A stretch of DNA of 64,000 nt, taken from NCBI RefSeq assembly GCF_014193695.1, contig NZ_JACHZR010000002.1, positions 186,001-250,000 on the forward strand. The letters run 5' to 3'. The stretch comes from Rhizobium sp. BK316 (GTDB lineage Bacteria > Pseudomonadota > Alphaproteobacteria > Rhizobiales > Rhizobiaceae). The stretch's first letter is position 1. Each line of letters begins with the position of its first letter. The notes under the pieces are model-generated. The model was not told the origin of the DNA. It saw only the letters and a program-made list of their open reading frames with translations, and made no database searches. A program made the translations under genes and the position numbers. This document shows positions 15,344 to 25,292 of this stretch, piece by piece.

Positions 15344-16420
15344 TCAGAGTCGCGCTTCCAGCACGAGGTTGAACGGCGTCGCCATCGCCCGGCGAAACCG
15401 CGTGAAACCGGCCTTCCGGAAGATTTCGGCCAGCCTTTTCTCGCCGGCCTGTGCGCCAAGCACGATATGGCCGCCGTCAGAGATCGCATGAGCGCAGCAG
15501 ATCGTCGTCGAGGCGGCATAATACATGCGCGCGACCGGCGAGATACTGTCGTCCACGCCATCCTTCGCATAGGGCTCGACCAGCATCACCGTTCCGTTGC
15601 GAGCGATGGTTCTGGCCGCGTGTTTCGCGACGGCGAGCGGATTGCCCATGTCGTGCAGGCAATCGAAAAAGCAGATGAGATCGTAATCCGAACCGGAATA
15701 GGCGTCCGCCCGCGCCGTCTCGAATGTGACCCTCTCTGTTCCGCCCGCCGCAGCAACAACCTCCCGGGCCTCGTCGAGCGATTCCTGATGCGAATCGAAA
15801 CCACGGAAGCGGGATGACGGAAAGGCTTCGGCCATCAATGCCGTTGAATGACCGTGGCCGCAGCCGACATCGGCGACCAGAGCGCCAGCCTTCAGTTTCT
15901 CGATGACGCCATCGAGAGCCGGCAGCCATTCGGCGACAAGGCTCGCCTTGTAGGCATTGCGGTAGAGCGATGCCACGCCGCAATAGAGCCTGCCGTCATG
16001 ATCGCCCCAGGGAATGCCGGCGCCTGTGCGGAAGGCATCCAACGCCTTGTCCTCATCAGCCCACATCGAAGCCGGAATTGCCCATGCAGCGGCCATGAAG
16101 ACCGGGCTGTCGTCCTGGGCCAGCACTAGCGCATGCTCTGCCGGCAGTTCATAGCTGTGGCTTGCCGCATCATAGATCACATAGCCCCCTGCCACCTGCG
16201 AACCCAACCATTCGCGGATATACCGCTCCGCGCAGCCGGTGATGGCCGCAAGTTGGTGCGAACTGATCCGCCCGGCCTTCGCCATCGCCTTATAGAGGCC
16301 GAGCCGGTGGCCGATGCTCACCATCACGCCGCCGTAGCCGGCCGAGAGGTCGCCGATTGCCCGCGAGACGATGAGATCGAGTTTGGTCGCATCTATAGTG
16401 TTGTTTCTTATCTGGTCCAT
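15344..16420 (-). CDS. Class I SAM-dependent methyltransferase with N-terminal winged-helix region
   Basis: A 358-aa protein starting MDQIRNNTIDATKLD, preceded by AGGAGAAGGAA. Residues about 20-90 resemble a winged-helix dimerisation region as in O-methyltransferases (HRLGLYKAMAKAGRISSHQLAAITG). The SAM motif I is LVADVGCGHGHSTALMAEAFP near residue 180, followed by DLICFFDCLHDMGNPL and VMLVEPYA. The substrate is unknown. It is divergent from a GlxA-type AraC regulator (160 bp between starts), which may control it. Confidence 0.82.
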   Translation of the reverse strand: MDQIRNNTIDATKLDLIVSRAIGDLSAGYGGVMVSIGHRLGLYKAMAKAGRISSHQLAAITGCAERYIREWLGSQVAGGYVIYDAASHSYELPAEHALVLAQDDSPVFMAAAWAIPASMWADEDKALDAFRTGAGIPWGDHDGRLYCGVASLYRNAYKASLVAEWLPALDGVIEKLKAGALVADVGCGHGHSTALMAEAFPSSRFRGFDSHQESLDEAREVVAAAGGTERVTFETARADAYSGSDYDLICFFDCLHDMGNPLAVAKHAARTIARNGTVMLVEPYAKDGVDDSISPVARMYYAASTTICCAHAISDGGHIVLGAQAGEKRLAEIFRKAGFTRFRRAMATPFNLVLEARL

Positions 16421-16579
16421 TTCCTTCTCCTGTCGAAACATTCAGAATGGAAATGGAATGACAGCAGCGGGGGTCTTACGGCAGAGCGGCATGAGCCAGA
16501 AGCGGGCCATTTGCGCCAATCGTTGCGCCGGTGTAGGCAAAAGAGACGAATAGCGGACCTGTTTCTTCCGGGGGATGAG

Positions 16580-17626
16580 ATGCAATCCGGTGCCGATCAT
16601 GTCGCTTCCAGGCCGCTTCATGTCAGCCTCGTGGCCATTCCCGAGGCGGTCGTATCGACCCTGAGCGGCATTTTCGATGTGATGAACGCCTTTGCGGTTC
16701 TGCCGGCAGCCAGCGATGTCCTTGCCGGCCAAGCGCCCTTTAAGGTGGAAATTGTCGGCACATCCGCCGAGCCGCTGGAACTTGCAAGCCGCCTCCCGAT
16801 TACCGTCCAGCGCAGCATCTCATCTCTCGACCATACGGATATCATCATCGTCCCCTCCGTTTTGCTGCCATCGGGCGGATGGGAGAAGGGGCGTTATCCG
16901 GAGCTTGTAAAATGGGTGCGCGCCATGCATGCCCGCGGCGCGCTGATCTGCTCGGCCTGTTCGGGCCTCTTTCTGCTGGCCGAGACCGGGCTATTCGACG
17001 GCATGGATGCGACAGTGCATTTCGGCTATGCCGAGGCCTTCCGGGCAAGTTTCCCGCAGGTTCCTGTCCATCCCGAGCGGGTGCTCGTGGTCTGCGGCAG
17101 GCGTGAAGAGCTGATCAGCTCCGGTGCCTCCATGACCTGGCATGATCTCGTCCTGTACCTGATCGCCCGCCATGTGGGTGCTTCGGCCGCGCAGGCGATT
17201 GCCCGTTTCTTCGCCTTGCAATGGCATCAGGATGGGCTGGCGCCTTATATCGTCTTCGAGGGCCGCAGGGGTCATGGCGATACAGCGATCCGGACAGCGC
17301 AGGACTGGCTTTCCAGCCATTTCTCGGTCGCCAATCCAATCGAGGAAATGTCCCGTCATGCCGGCCTGACAGAGCGCACTTTCAAGCGCCGCTTCACCCA
17401 GGCGACCGGTGTCAGTCCGATCGCCTATGTTCAGCGTTTGAGAGTGGAGGATGCGAAGCGCCGGCTGGAGCGCACGGATACGCCGGTTGATGAGATCAGC
17501 TGGCAGGTCGGCTATGAAGAGCCGGCGTTTTTCCGCAGGCTCTTCAAGCGTATGACAGGTCTGACACCCGGCAGCTATCGCCGCAGGTTTCGCGTGCCCG
17601 ATTATGCGCGACCGTCAAAAGGCTGA
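16580..17626 (+). CDS. GlxA-type AraC family transcriptional regulator
   Basis: A 348-aa regulator. Residues about 10-190 form a DJ-1/PfpI-like class I amidotransferase domain, with the conserved Cys region LICSACSGLFLLAETGLFDG. Residues about 235-340 form an AraC double HTH (IEEMSRHAGLTERTFKRRF...VDEISWQVGYEEPAFFRRLFKR). A GGGGGATGAG ribosome-binding site precedes the ATG at 16580; the open frame to 16133 is shadow of the divergent methyltransferase. Members often respond to small nitrogen compounds; the effector here is unknown. Confidence 0.88.
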   Translation: MQSGADHVASRPLHVSLVAIPEAVVSTLSGIFDVMNAFAVLPAASDVLAGQAPFKVEIVGTSAEPLELASRLPITVQRSISSLDHTDIIIVPSVLLPSGGWEKGRYPELVKWVRAMHARGALICSACSGLFLLAETGLFDGMDATVHFGYAEAFRASFPQVPVHPERVLVVCGRREELISSGASMTWHDLVLYLIARHVGASAAQAIARFFALQWHQDGLAPYIVFEGRRGHGDTAIRTAQDWLSSHFSVANPIEEMSRHAGLTERTFKRRFTQATGVSPIAYVQRLRVEDAKRRLERTDTPVDEISWQVGYEEPAFFRRLFKRMTGLTPGSYRRRFRVPDYARPSKG

Positions 17627-17631
17627 GGCGC

Positions 17632-19464
17632 TTACTCGTCGCCCATCTTGAGCGCCGCGATAAACGCTTCCTGCGGGATTTCCACCTTGCCGAACTGACG
17701 CATGCGCTTCTTGCCTTCCTTCTGCTTTTCCAGAAGTTTGCGCTTGCGGGTGGCGTCGCCGCCGTAGCACTTTGCGGTCACATCTTTGCGCAGCGCCGAG
17801 ATGGTTTCGCGGGCAATCACGTTGCTGCCGATCGCCGCCTGGATCGGGATCTTGAACATGTGCTTCGGGATCAGCTCCTTCAGCCGCTCGCACATGTCGC
17901 GGCCGCGCTTTTCAGCCGCAGCGCGGTGCACGAGCATCGAAAGCGCGTCGACCGGCTCGCCGTTGACGAGGATCGACATCTTGACGAGGTTGCCTTCGCG
18001 ATAGCCTTCGAGATGATAGTCGAAGGACGCATAACCCTTGGAGATCGATTTCAGCCGGTCGTAGAAGTCGAAGACGACTTCGTTGAGCGGCAGTTCATAG
18101 GTCACCATCGCGCGGGTGCCGACATAGGTCAGCTCGGTCTGGATGCCGCGGCGGTCCTGGCAGAGCTTCAGGATGCCGCCGAGATAGTCGTCAGGCGTCA
18201 TGATCGTTGCCTTGATCCACGGCTCGCGGATTTCGGCGATCTTGACGACGTCGGGCATATCGGCCGGATTGTGCAGCTCGCGCTCGCTGCCGTCGGTCAT
18301 CGTCAGCTGATAGACGACGGAGGGGGCGGTCGCGATCAGGTCGAGGTCGAACTCGCGCTCCAGGCGCTCCTGGATGATTTCGAGATGCAAGAGCCCGAGG
18401 AAGCCGCAGCGGAAGCCGAAGCCGAGTGCCGCCGACGATTCCATTTCGAAGGAGAAGGATGCGTCGTTGAGACGAAGCTTGCCCATCGCGGCACGCAGGT
18501 CTTCGAAATCAGCGGCATCGACCGGAAACAGACCGCAGAAGACCACCGGCTGCGCCGGCTTAAAGCCCGGCAGCGCCTGGGCCGTCGGGCGCTTGTCTTC
18601 GGTGATGGTGTCGCCGACGCGTGTATCGGCCACTTCCTTGATCGAAGCGGTGATGAAGCCGATCTCGCCCGGGCCGAGGCTGTCGACATTGACCATCTTC
18701 GGCGTCAGCACGCCGACGCGCTCGACCTGATACTTGGCATCCGTGCCCATCATGCGGATCGTCTGTCCCTTGGACAGCACGCCGTCGATGATGCGCACCA
18801 GAACCATGACGCCGAGATAGGTGTCGTACCAGCTGTCGACGAGCAGCGCCTTCAGCGGCGCCTTTTCGCCGCCGGGGCTCTTCGGCGCCGGCAGCTTGTG
18901 AACGATGGCTTCCAAGACGTCGGGAATGCCGAGACCGGTCTTGGCCGAGATCAGCACGGCCTCGGATGCATCGATGCCGATCACTTCCTCGATCTGATCC
19001 TTGATGCGGTCGGGTTCGGCCGCGGGCAGATCGATCTTGTTGAGGACAGTGACGAGCTCGTGATTGTTGTCGATCGCCTGATAGACATTGGCGAGCGTCT
19101 GGGCTTCCACGCCCTGTGACGCGTCGACGACGAGCAGCGAGCCCTCGCAGGCCGACAGCGAGCGCGAAACTTCATAGGCGAAGTCAACGTGGCCGGGCGT
19201 GTCGATGAGGTTCAGCACATAGGTTTCGCCGTTATTCGCCTTGTAATGCAGGCGCACGGTCTGTGCCTTGATGGTGATGCCGCGCTCGCGCTCGATATCC
19301 ATATTGTCGAGCACCTGCTCGGACATCTCACGCTCGGCAAGGCCGCCGGTCGTCTGGATGAGGCGGTCGGCAAGTGTCGATTTGCCGTGGTCGATGTGGG
19401 CCACGATCGAGAAGTTGCGGATATGGGATAGCGGAGTCGTCGAATTGGTGCTCATGCGCGCCAT
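17632..19464 (-). CDS. lepA: Elongation factor 4 (LepA)
   Basis: A 610-aa translational GTPase, the normal length for LepA. The G1 motif AHIDHGKST lies near residue 22, followed by G3 DTPGHVDF and G4 NKIDLP, domains II and V, and the specific LepA C-terminal domain ([22 protein letters not shown]). It acts on ribosomes in back-translocation or initiation control and is membrane-associated in some bacteria. The start at [10 protein letters not shown] (19464) is used; MSTN (19455) is possible and neither has a strong ribosome-binding site. Confidence 0.97.
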   Translation of the reverse strand: MARMSTNSTTPLSHIRNFSIVAHIDHGKSTLADRLIQTTGGLAEREMSEQVLDNMDIERERGITIKAQTVRLHYKANNGETYVLNLIDTPGHVDFAYEVSRSLSACEGSLLVVDASQGVEAQTLANVYQAIDNNHELVTVLNKIDLPAAEPDRIKDQIEEVIGIDASEAVLISAKTGLGIPDVLEAIVHKLPAPKSPGGEKAPLKALLVDSWYDTYLGVMVLVRIIDGVLSKGQTIRMMGTDAKYQVERVGVLTPKMVNVDSLGPGEIGFITASIKEVADTRVGDTITEDKRPTAQALPGFKPAQPVVFCGLFPVDAADFEDLRAAMGKLRLNDASFSFEMESSAALGFGFRCGFLGLLHLEIIQERLEREFDLDLIATAPSVVYQLTMTDGSERELHNPADMPDVVKIAEIREPWIKATIMTPDDYLGGILKLCQDRRGIQTELTYVGTRAMVTYELPLNEVVFDFYDRLKSISKGYASFDYHLEGYREGNLVKMSILVNGEPVDALSMLVHRAAAEKRGRDMCERLKELIPKHMFKIPIQAAIGSNVIARETISALRKDVTAKCYGGDATRKRKLLEKQKEGKKRMRQFGKVEIPQEAFIAALKMGDE

Positions 19465-19540
19465 ATAGCAGCGCGCAGATCGCCCGCAAAGCGGTAATTA
19501 TCCCGCCGTTTACGCTATTTTGAAGTCTGGGAAGCGCGCC

Positions 19541-20239
19541 TCAGACCGGCCACCTCTCCAGCCGCCAGGCCGAATCCCAGAACATCCATTCATATTGCGA
19601 GGCGCGCGCGAAGGCGTCCATCATCTGTTGGCGCTCTGCGGGAGAGGCGGTGCGGGCGGCCATATCCGTCAGTGCGATCACTTCGCGGGCGCCGGCTGCA
19701 AATTGCGGATCGCCATAGGTATTGATCCAGGCCTGGAACACATTGCCCTCGATCGCCGGCCTGCCCTTGATGCCTTCGCCGACATGCCAATAGATCCAGA
19801 AGCACGGCAGGATGGCCGAAAGCGCCACAGCATAAGAGCTGTGATAGGCCGTCGCCAGCAGGAAATTCGTATAGGCGAAGCAGGAGGGAGAAGGCTCCGC
19901 AGCCGTCACATCCGCGCTCGAAATGCCGAACTGGCTCAGGAAACCGGCATGCAGGCCCTGCTCGACGGTGATCGCCTTCTGTGCCGAGCCGAGGAAGCGC
20001 AGCACCTGCGCATTGTCGGGCGCCTTGGCCGCGACGATGGCGAGGCAGCGGGCATAGTGCTTCAGATAGATCGCGTCCTGCAGGATATAATGGCGGAAAA
20101 CCTCCGGCGGCAGCGTTCCGTCCGAAAGCCGTTCCAGCAGCGGCAACCGCTCGATCTCGGCCATGATGGGCTTGATGCGGTCCCAGGCGGCAGCCGTGAA
20201 GTTTGCCGTCGTCTCAGTGCCCTGCGCAATGCCGTCCAT
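19541..20239 (-). CDS. tenA: TenA family aminopyrimidine aminohydrolase / thiaminase II
   Basis: A 232-aa TenA protein that salvages thiamin pyrimidine by hydrolysing aminopyrimidine degradation products. The catalytic Cys is in SAILPCFWIYWHVGEG and the C-terminal acidic residue in ASQYEWMFWDSAW, both as in characterised TenA. It stands alone between lepA and a divergent XRE regulator; no thi genes or TPP riboswitch were seen nearby. The length matches the family. Confidence 0.92.
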   Translation of the reverse strand: MDGIAQGTETTANFTAAAWDRIKPIMAEIERLPLLERLSDGTLPPEVFRHYILQDAIYLKHYARCLAIVAAKAPDNAQVLRFLGSAQKAITVEQGLHAGFLSQFGISSADVTAAEPSPSCFAYTNFLLATAYHSSYAVALSAILPCFWIYWHVGEGIKGRPAIEGNVFQAWINTYGDPQFAAGAREVIALTDMAARTASPAERQQMMDAFARASQYEWMFWDSAWRLERWPV

Positions 20240-20368
20240 GCTGGTCTCCGCTCTTCAATGCCGTTGTCATATATCGACGGCGCTGTGGTGAAAGCAAGGC
20301 TGTTCGCGAGGGCTTGATTCCATCATCAGATCTTGTATTTCTCTTATAGTAGAAACTTGGGTTAAGAC

Positions 20369-20938
20369 ATGGAACAGGAACTCGAACAGGCGATCGGCAT
20401 CCGCATCCGCGCGCTGCGGCTGGAAAAGAGCCTCACGCTGGATGATCTGGCCACAGCCTCCGGCGTGAGCCGCGCGATGATCTCCCGCATCGAGCGCGCG
20501 GAAGCGAGCCCAACGGCCTCGCTGTTGGCGAGGGTCTGCGCCGCACTCGGACTGTCGCTTTCAGAGTTTTTTGCCGATGAAGGGCAGGACGTGTCGCCGC
20601 TCCTTCGTCGTGAGGACCAGCAGGTCTGGCGGGATCCAGAAACCGGCTATATGCGCCGCGCCGTCTCGCCGCGGGGTACGGCTTCCGATGTCGATATCGT
20701 CGATGTCGAGTTTCCGGCCGGCGCGCGCGTCAGCTTTCCGCCGCATGCCGCAAGTCGCGGCATGACCCAGCATGTCTGGCTCTTTGACGGTGAGTTGGAA
20801 ATGACCGTCGGCGAGACCGTCCATCGCCTCAAGCCCGGCGACTGTCTCTTCATGCCGGTTGGCGACGGCCATGTCTTTCACAATCCGGGTCATGCGCCGG
20901 CACGCTATTGCGTCGTGCTGGATCACGGCAGCCACTAA
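20369..20938 (+). CDS. XRE-family regulator with C-terminal cupin domain
   Basis: A 189-aa transcription factor. Residues 8-63 form an HTH_XRE domain (IRIRALRLEKSLTLDDLATASGVSRAMISRIERAEASPT) and residues about 110-185 a cupin sensor (MTQHVWLFDGELEMTVGETVHRLKPGDCLFMPVGDGHVFHNPG). The GNAT gene starts 28 bp downstream on the same strand and is probably its target and operon partner, a combination common in proteobacteria. The ligand is unknown. Confidence 0.9.
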   Translation: MEQELEQAIGIRIRALRLEKSLTLDDLATASGVSRAMISRIERAEASPTASLLARVCAALGLSLSEFFADEGQDVSPLLRREDQQVWRDPETGYMRRAVSPRGTASDVDIVDVEFPAGARVSFPPHAASRGMTQHVWLFDGELEMTVGETVHRLKPGDCLFMPVGDGHVFHNPGHAPARYCVVLDHGSH

Positions 20939-20966
20939 TTCACGCTTGTTTATCAGGGGAATATTT

Positions 20967-21485
20967 ATGCCGAGGATCCGCCTTCTCTCCGCCGCCGAAG
21001 CCCACGCCGCCATTCCCGATCTTTGCGAGGTGCTGGCCGACTGCGTCAATGGCGGCGCCTCTGTCGGCTTCATGCAGCCCTATACATCGGCTGATGCCGA
21101 ACCCTATTGGCGTGGCGTCGCCGAGGCCGTGGCTGATGACGCCACCCTGCTGTTTGTCGCCGAAGTCGACGGCAAAATTGTCGGCACCGTGCAGGTCGGC
21201 GCTGCCCAGATGCCGAACCAGCCGCACCGCGGCGATCTGAAGAAGCTGCTCGTCCATCGCTCCGCCCGCGGCTATGGCCTGGCGCGCCTGCTGATGGAAA
21301 TGGCCGAACAGGAAGCGGCCCGCCGCGGCAAGACGATCCTCGTCCTCGACACGGCAACCGGCAGCGATGCCGAAGTGATCTATCCGCGTCTCGGCTGGGA
21401 GCGCGTCGGCGTTATCCCCGATTACGCGCTATGGCCGGAAGGCGGGCTTTGCGCCACGACGTTGTTCTACAAGCGGGTCGCCTGA
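20967..21485 (+). CDS. GNAT family N-acetyltransferase
   Basis: A 172-aa acetyltransferase starting MPRIRLLSAAEAHAAI, with CAGGGGA upstream. The acetyl-CoA-binding signature is KKLLVHRSARGYGLARLLMEMAEQEA, followed by GKTILVLDTATGSDAEVIYPRLGWERVG. The open frame to 20859 is the tail of the XRE gene in another frame. It shares an operon with the XRE-cupin regulator. Its 3' end overlaps the convergent HAD gene by 19 bp. The substrate is unknown. Confidence 0.9.
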   Translation: MPRIRLLSAAEAHAAIPDLCEVLADCVNGGASVGFMQPYTSADAEPYWRGVAEAVADDATLLFVAEVDGKIVGTVQVGAAQMPNQPHRGDLKKLLVHRSARGYGLARLLMEMAEQEAARRGKTILVLDTATGSDAEVIYPRLGWERVGVIPDYALWPEGGLCATTLFYKRVA

Positions 21486-22093
21486 GCAGTCTGCGTAAAG
21501 GCGGCGATAGCATCTGCAAGCGCCGACGCCGGTGTCCAGTGCAAAGCCTTCCATCCGAATTGCGTGGCTGTCGCAATATTCTCCTCGACATCGTCGATAA
21601 AGCCGATGTCTTCAGGCGCGACACCGACGCCATCGGTCGCAAGGCGGAAAAAATCGCTTTCAGGCTTTCGACTACCGAGCGCTGCGGAATAGAAGATGCC
21701 GTCGAAAAGCGCCCCCAGTTCGAGCACGTCGCGCAGATAGGCCGCGCGCCTGTGCTCCTGATTGGTCGCAAGATAAAGAAGCGTACCTTCGTCTTTCAGG
21801 CGTGCGAGGTCGGCAAGCAGGTGCCGGTCCAGGCGAGAGTCATTTTCGAACCAGTAGTCGAGCAGTTTCTCGGCGGTGAGATGCGGGGCGATGCGGTCGA
21901 GAACCTCCGTCAGGCGGGGTTCGATCGGCTCCTGTCCCGTGACGATCCCGACCCAATAGGGTTTGAAGAATTCCTGCTGAAGCAAGGACGGCGCCAAGCC
22001 GAGGTCGCGTTCGAGGTAGGTAAAGAGCGGCAGACCGTCCGTCGGTCGCCCGTGGACCAGCACGCCATCGACATCGACCATCAGGATTTTCAT
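21467..22093 (-). CDS. HAD family hydrolase
   Basis: A 208-aa haloacid dehalogenase-like phosphatase. Motif I is MVDVDGVLVHG (nucleophile Asp7, acid Asp9), motif II LYLATNQEHRR, motif III the Lys in GSRKPESDFFRLA, and motif IV DIGFIDDVEENI. The substrate cannot be told from sequence. It is convergent with the GNAT gene, overlapping by 19 bp. Confidence 0.88.
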   Translation of the reverse strand: MKILMVDVDGVLVHGRPTDGLPLFTYLERDLGLAPSLLQQEFFKPYWVGIVTGQEPIEPRLTEVLDRIAPHLTAEKLLDYWFENDSRLDRHLLADLARLKDEGTLLYLATNQEHRRAAYLRDVLELGALFDGIFYSAALGSRKPESDFFRLATDGVGVAPEDIGFIDDVEENIATATQFGWKALHWTPASALADAIAAFTQTAQATRL

Positions 22094-22246
22094 GGGGCAT
22101 AATCTCTTGAGGAAAAGCGGTGCATTCTGAAATCGGGTTGAACGTGGCGTCGTCCGTCGTGACGATCAAGGCGTGTTCAGCGCTTTTTTCTTCGGACGGG
22201 CCTGTGTAAGGCTTGAGATCGACAGACTGATTTGCGGAGGACACTC

Positions 22247-23272
22247 GTGCGCGTCATCTATTCCGAAGACCACAAACTGCGTGATGCGAAGACGGAGCTG
22301 CATGATGGTCAGCTCGTGACGCCCTTCGAGGCGCCGTTCCGGGCGGAATGGATCCTTGCTGCGGTCAAGGAAGCAGGCTTTTCGGATGTCGTCGCGCCGG
22401 AGAGCCATGGCCTCGAAACCGCACGCAAGGTGCATGACCCGGCCTATCTGGAATTTCTGGCGACGGTCTGGGATCGTTGGGTGGCGGCAGGATATAAGGG
22501 CGAAGCGATCGCCAATTCCTTCCCTGTTCGCCGCACCAGCCAGCGCGTGCCCGAAAATATCGTCGGCGCGATTGGCCATTATGCCAATGCTGCCGATACC
22601 TCCATCACCAAAGGGTCCTACGAGGCTGCCATTGCCTCCATGCGCTGCGCGATGACGGGCGCCGACTGGCTCAATGCCGGCAACCGCTTCGCCTTCGCGC
22701 TCTGCCGCCCGCCCGGCCATCACGCGGGCATCGATCTCTTCGGCGGCTATTGCTTCATCAACAATTCCGGCGTCGCGGCCCAGCGCCTGCTCGATCACGG
22801 CGCCGGGAAGATTGCCGTGCTCGATGTCGATTTCCACCATGGCAACGGCACACAGGATCTCTTCTATCGCCGAGGCGACGTCTTTACCGCCTCGCTGCAT
22901 GGCGATCCCATCCACGCCTTTCCCTATTTCCTCGGCCATGCCGATGAACAGGGCGAAGGGGAGGGCGAGGGTGCCAACCGCAATTACCCAATGGCGCGCG
23001 GCACGAGTTTTGATGTCTGGTCGGCAGCACTTGCCGATGCGCTCTCCCGCATCAAGGCCTTCGGTGCGGAGGCGATCGTCATGGCGCTCGGCGTCGATAC
23101 GTTCGAGCGCGATCCGATTTCCTTCTTCACGCTGAAATCGGAGGATTTCATCCGCATGGGCGAGATGATTTCCGCTGTCGGCCTGCCCGTCGTCACCTGC
23201 ATGGAAGGCGGTTATGGGGTGCCGGAAATCGGCCGTAACGTCGCCAATGTGCTCAAGGGCCTGGAAGCCTGA
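22247..23272 (+). CDS. Acetylpolyamine amidohydrolase (class II HDAC family)
   Basis: A 341-aa zinc deacetylase. The start is the GTG at 22247 with CGGAGG 6 bases upstream, giving MRVIYSEDHKLRDAKTE; the frame upstream begins with a TTG inside the ribosome-binding site. Family motifs: RPPGHHAGIDLFGGYCFINN (active-site His-His pair), LDVDFHHGNGTQDLFY (zinc ligands Asp and His), GVDTFERDP (third zinc Asp) and MEGGYGVPEIG. It deacetylates acetylputrescine or acetylated long-chain polyamines in the cytoplasm. It is followed 9 bp later by recX. Confidence 0.9.
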   Translation: MRVIYSEDHKLRDAKTELHDGQLVTPFEAPFRAEWILAAVKEAGFSDVVAPESHGLETARKVHDPAYLEFLATVWDRWVAAGYKGEAIANSFPVRRTSQRVPENIVGAIGHYANAADTSITKGSYEAAIASMRCAMTGADWLNAGNRFAFALCRPPGHHAGIDLFGGYCFINNSGVAAQRLLDHGAGKIAVLDVDFHHGNGTQDLFYRRGDVFTASLHGDPIHAFPYFLGHADEQGEGEGEGANRNYPMARGTSFDVWSAALADALSRIKAFGAEAIVMALGVDTFERDPISFFTLKSEDFIRMGEMISAVGLPVVTCMEGGYGVPEIGRNVANVLKGLEA

Positions 23273-23281
23273 TCACTGCCG

Positions 23282-23833
23282 ATGACCGAGGAGACCATTT
23301 CATCCGATATCCCGACGTCCCGCATGCTGAGTTGGGCACGCAATTCGACCATCTACCGGCTCGAGCGGCGCATGATGACGGAAAAGCAGCTCTTTGACGC
23401 CATCACCCGCAAGGCGAAGGAGAAGTTCGAGGATATCAGCGCAGCCCAGGTCAAGGCCGTCGCCGATTTCGCCGTCAAATTCGCCTATGACAACAAGGCG
23501 ATCGACGATACCGCCTATGCCGAAATCAGCACGCGTTCCGCCGTGCGCAGCGGCAAGTCGAAACGCGCCATCGCCCAGAAGCTTGCGGTCAAGGGCGTCT
23601 CCAGTGACAGGGTTGAGGCTGCGCTTGAAGAGGCTGACGATCTCTATGCCGCGGCGATATTCGCCCGCAAACGCGCCTTCGGCCCCTTTCGCCGCGTTGA
23701 GCTTGACGAAAAACGAAAGGCGAAGGAGCTCTCCGCCTTCGCCCGTAACGGCTTCAGCTTCGAGATCGGCAGGAAAGTTTTCGAGATGAGCTTTGAGGAT
23801 GCGGAAGAGGTGATCCTCGCTGGTCGTCTCTGA
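23282..23833 (+). CDS. recX: RecX family regulatory protein
   Basis: A 183-aa all-helical protein of the RecX family, which binds RecA filaments and limits recombination and SOS activity. It carries the triple-helix repeats (MLSWARNSTIYRLERRMMTEKQLFDAI; FAVKFAYDNKAIDDTAYAEISTRS; SKRAIAQKLAVKGVSSDRVEAAL). Here it is not next to recA but lies 9 bp downstream of the acetylpolyamine amidohydrolase, so it is probably co-transcribed with that gene. Family assignment rests on overall pattern and is good rather than certain. Confidence 0.82.
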   Translation: MTEETISSDIPTSRMLSWARNSTIYRLERRMMTEKQLFDAITRKAKEKFEDISAAQVKAVADFAVKFAYDNKAIDDTAYAEISTRSAVRSGKSKRAIAQKLAVKGVSSDRVEAALEEADDLYAAAIFARKRAFGPFRRVELDEKRKAKELSAFARNGFSFEIGRKVFEMSFEDAEEVILAGRL

Positions 23834-23926
23834 TATCGCATCAAGCCTTTTGCTACCCCGATCAGAAGTTTGAATTTGTCGCCCGCAAGCTGCCTTCGTA
23901 TGAAGAGCGCGCGATTGGAGACATCA

Positions 23927-24820
23927 ATGGAAGACAGAACGAATGCCGGAGCGGGCACGCTGACCGCGCAGACATCATCGGCATTGGGCGGGGTAGCGGC
24001 TGGCGGGCTGATGTGCCTCATGTCCATGTCGTCAATCCAGTTCGGTGCAGCCCTTTCCTCCTCTGCCATCTCCACCTATGGGCCGGCCGGCGCCAGTTGG
24101 CTGCGCCTTGTCTTTGCAGCGATCATCCTGGCGATCGTCGTGCGCCCGCGCATGTCAAGCTACAGCCGCGACCAATGGACAAGCGCCCTGGTCCTCGGCA
24201 CGACGACCGCGCTGATGACCATGAGCTTCTTCTCGGCGATCGAGCGCATTCCGCTCGGTCTTGCCGTGGCGATCGATTTTCTTGGCCCGCTTGCTGTGGC
24301 AACCATCGGCTACGGGTTCGGCCGGCGTCTCGTCTGGCCGCTGGTTGCCGCGCTCGGCGTTCTGGCTCTCGCTCATGATGGTGAAGGTTGGGTTGGCGAT
24401 CCCTTGGGTGTTCTCTTCGCGTTCGGCGCGGGAACCGGCTGGGCGATCTATATCGTTCTGACGAAGAAGATCGGTGCGAGCTTCAAGGGACTGGAAGGGC
24501 TTGCCGTGTCGCTCATGGTTGCCGCTTTGGTTGCGACACCCTTCGGTTTTGCCGGCGCTGTGCCGAAGCTTGATGCTTCCGGTCTGATCGAAATGGCGGG
24601 CCTTGCCATTCTCGTGCCGCTGCTGCCCTACACGCTGGAATTGATCGCCTTGCGGCGCTTACCGACAACCTCCTTCGGCATTCTTATGAGCCTCGAGCCG
24701 GCCATTGCCGCACTCGCAGGTTTCATCATCCTGATGCAGCCCATGACGCTTCTGCAGATGGCCGGAACGGCCTTGGTCGTGGCCGCAAGCGCTGGTGCGA
24801 CCTTTTCGGCAAGGCAGTGA
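23927..24820 (+). CDS. EamA family exporter (RhtA-like)
   Basis: A 297-aa inner-membrane transporter with about ten transmembrane segments in two EamA repeats. The start MEDRTNAGAGTLTAQ at 23927 has GGAG upstream; the frame from 23870 has a poor leader. SMSSIQFGAALSSSAISTYGPAGASWLRL and ALRRLPTTSFGILMSLEPAIAALAG are typical of RhtA, a threonine/homoserine exporter. The substrate is inferred from similarity. It ends 4 bp from the convergent haemoglobin gene. Confidence 0.88.
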   Translation: MEDRTNAGAGTLTAQTSSALGGVAAGGLMCLMSMSSIQFGAALSSSAISTYGPAGASWLRLVFAAIILAIVVRPRMSSYSRDQWTSALVLGTTTALMTMSFFSAIERIPLGLAVAIDFLGPLAVATIGYGFGRRLVWPLVAALGVLALAHDGEGWVGDPLGVLFAFGAGTGWAIYIVLTKKIGASFKGLEGLAVSLMVAALVATPFGFAGAVPKLDASGLIEMAGLAILVPLLPYTLELIALRRLPTTSFGILMSLEPAIAALAGFIILMQPMTLLQMAGTALVVAASAGATFSARQ

Positions 24821-24824
24821 AGGG

Positions 24825-25292
24825 TCAGTCCGTCTTCTTCGTGGGATCGTCGAGCGCCGGATTGTAGAAGAGCGACAGCGTCAGGCTTTTGGCGATCCGC
24901 TCCGCCGTCGCCATGAACCAGTCCTTGGCTTCCGGCGTCGGCGCCACGTCGTCGAGCGTTGTGGAAAACAGCGAAAGCCATTTCGGGAAAAGATCCGTCG
25001 TCATGTTCGCGACGCCGAGATGCGCCTGCACCGGCTTGCCGCCATAGGCACCGCTCCGGAAGGCGACGGCCGACCAGAAGCTTTTCATCCTGTCCATATG
25101 TTCGGGCCAGCGCCCGGAAAGCCGCGCATCGAAGACAGGCCCGAGTTCAGGATGCGCCAGTACCCGCCCGTAGAAGGTCTCCACCAGCTTTGAAATGAAG
25201 GCCTCGTCCACGCCGATCTCTTTCATCTCGGCTTCGGCCTTTTCGCGGATCGCTGCAACATGTGCGGCCCGCCCCTGTATCTCATTATTCAT
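24825..25292 (-). CDS. Group III truncated haemoglobin
   Basis: A 155-aa globin starting MNNEIQGRAAHVAAI. Family signatures: FISKLVETFYGRVLAHPELGPVF, HMDRMKSFWSAVAF and the proximal-His region GKPVQAHLGVANMT. Group III globins are thought to handle O2, NO or reactive species. The frame to 25379 extends upstream without support. It is divergent from mbfA, and the intergenic region has an Irr box, so iron control of this haem protein is plausible. Confidence 0.87.
   Translation of the reverse strand: MNNEIQGRAAHVAAIREKAEAEMKEIGVDEAFISKLVETFYGRVLAHPELGPVFDARLSGRWPEHMDRMKSFWSAVAFRSGAYGGKPVQAHLGVANMTTDLFPKWLSLFSTTLDDVAPTPEAKDWFMATAERIAKSLTLSLFYNPALDDPTKKTD

Noticed and set aside
16133..16579. Upstream extension of the AraC/GlxA regulator
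   Set aside because: Covers the divergent methyltransferase; a good ribosome-binding site precedes 16580.
17860..19119. 419-codon plus-strand frame opposite lepA
   Set aside because: It is the antisense shadow of a GC-rich conserved gene; no ribosome-binding site and no recognisable protein.
20240..20368. Possible TPP riboswitch in front of tenA
   Set aside because: The leader lacks the THI-box core (CUGAGA and related) and is too short.
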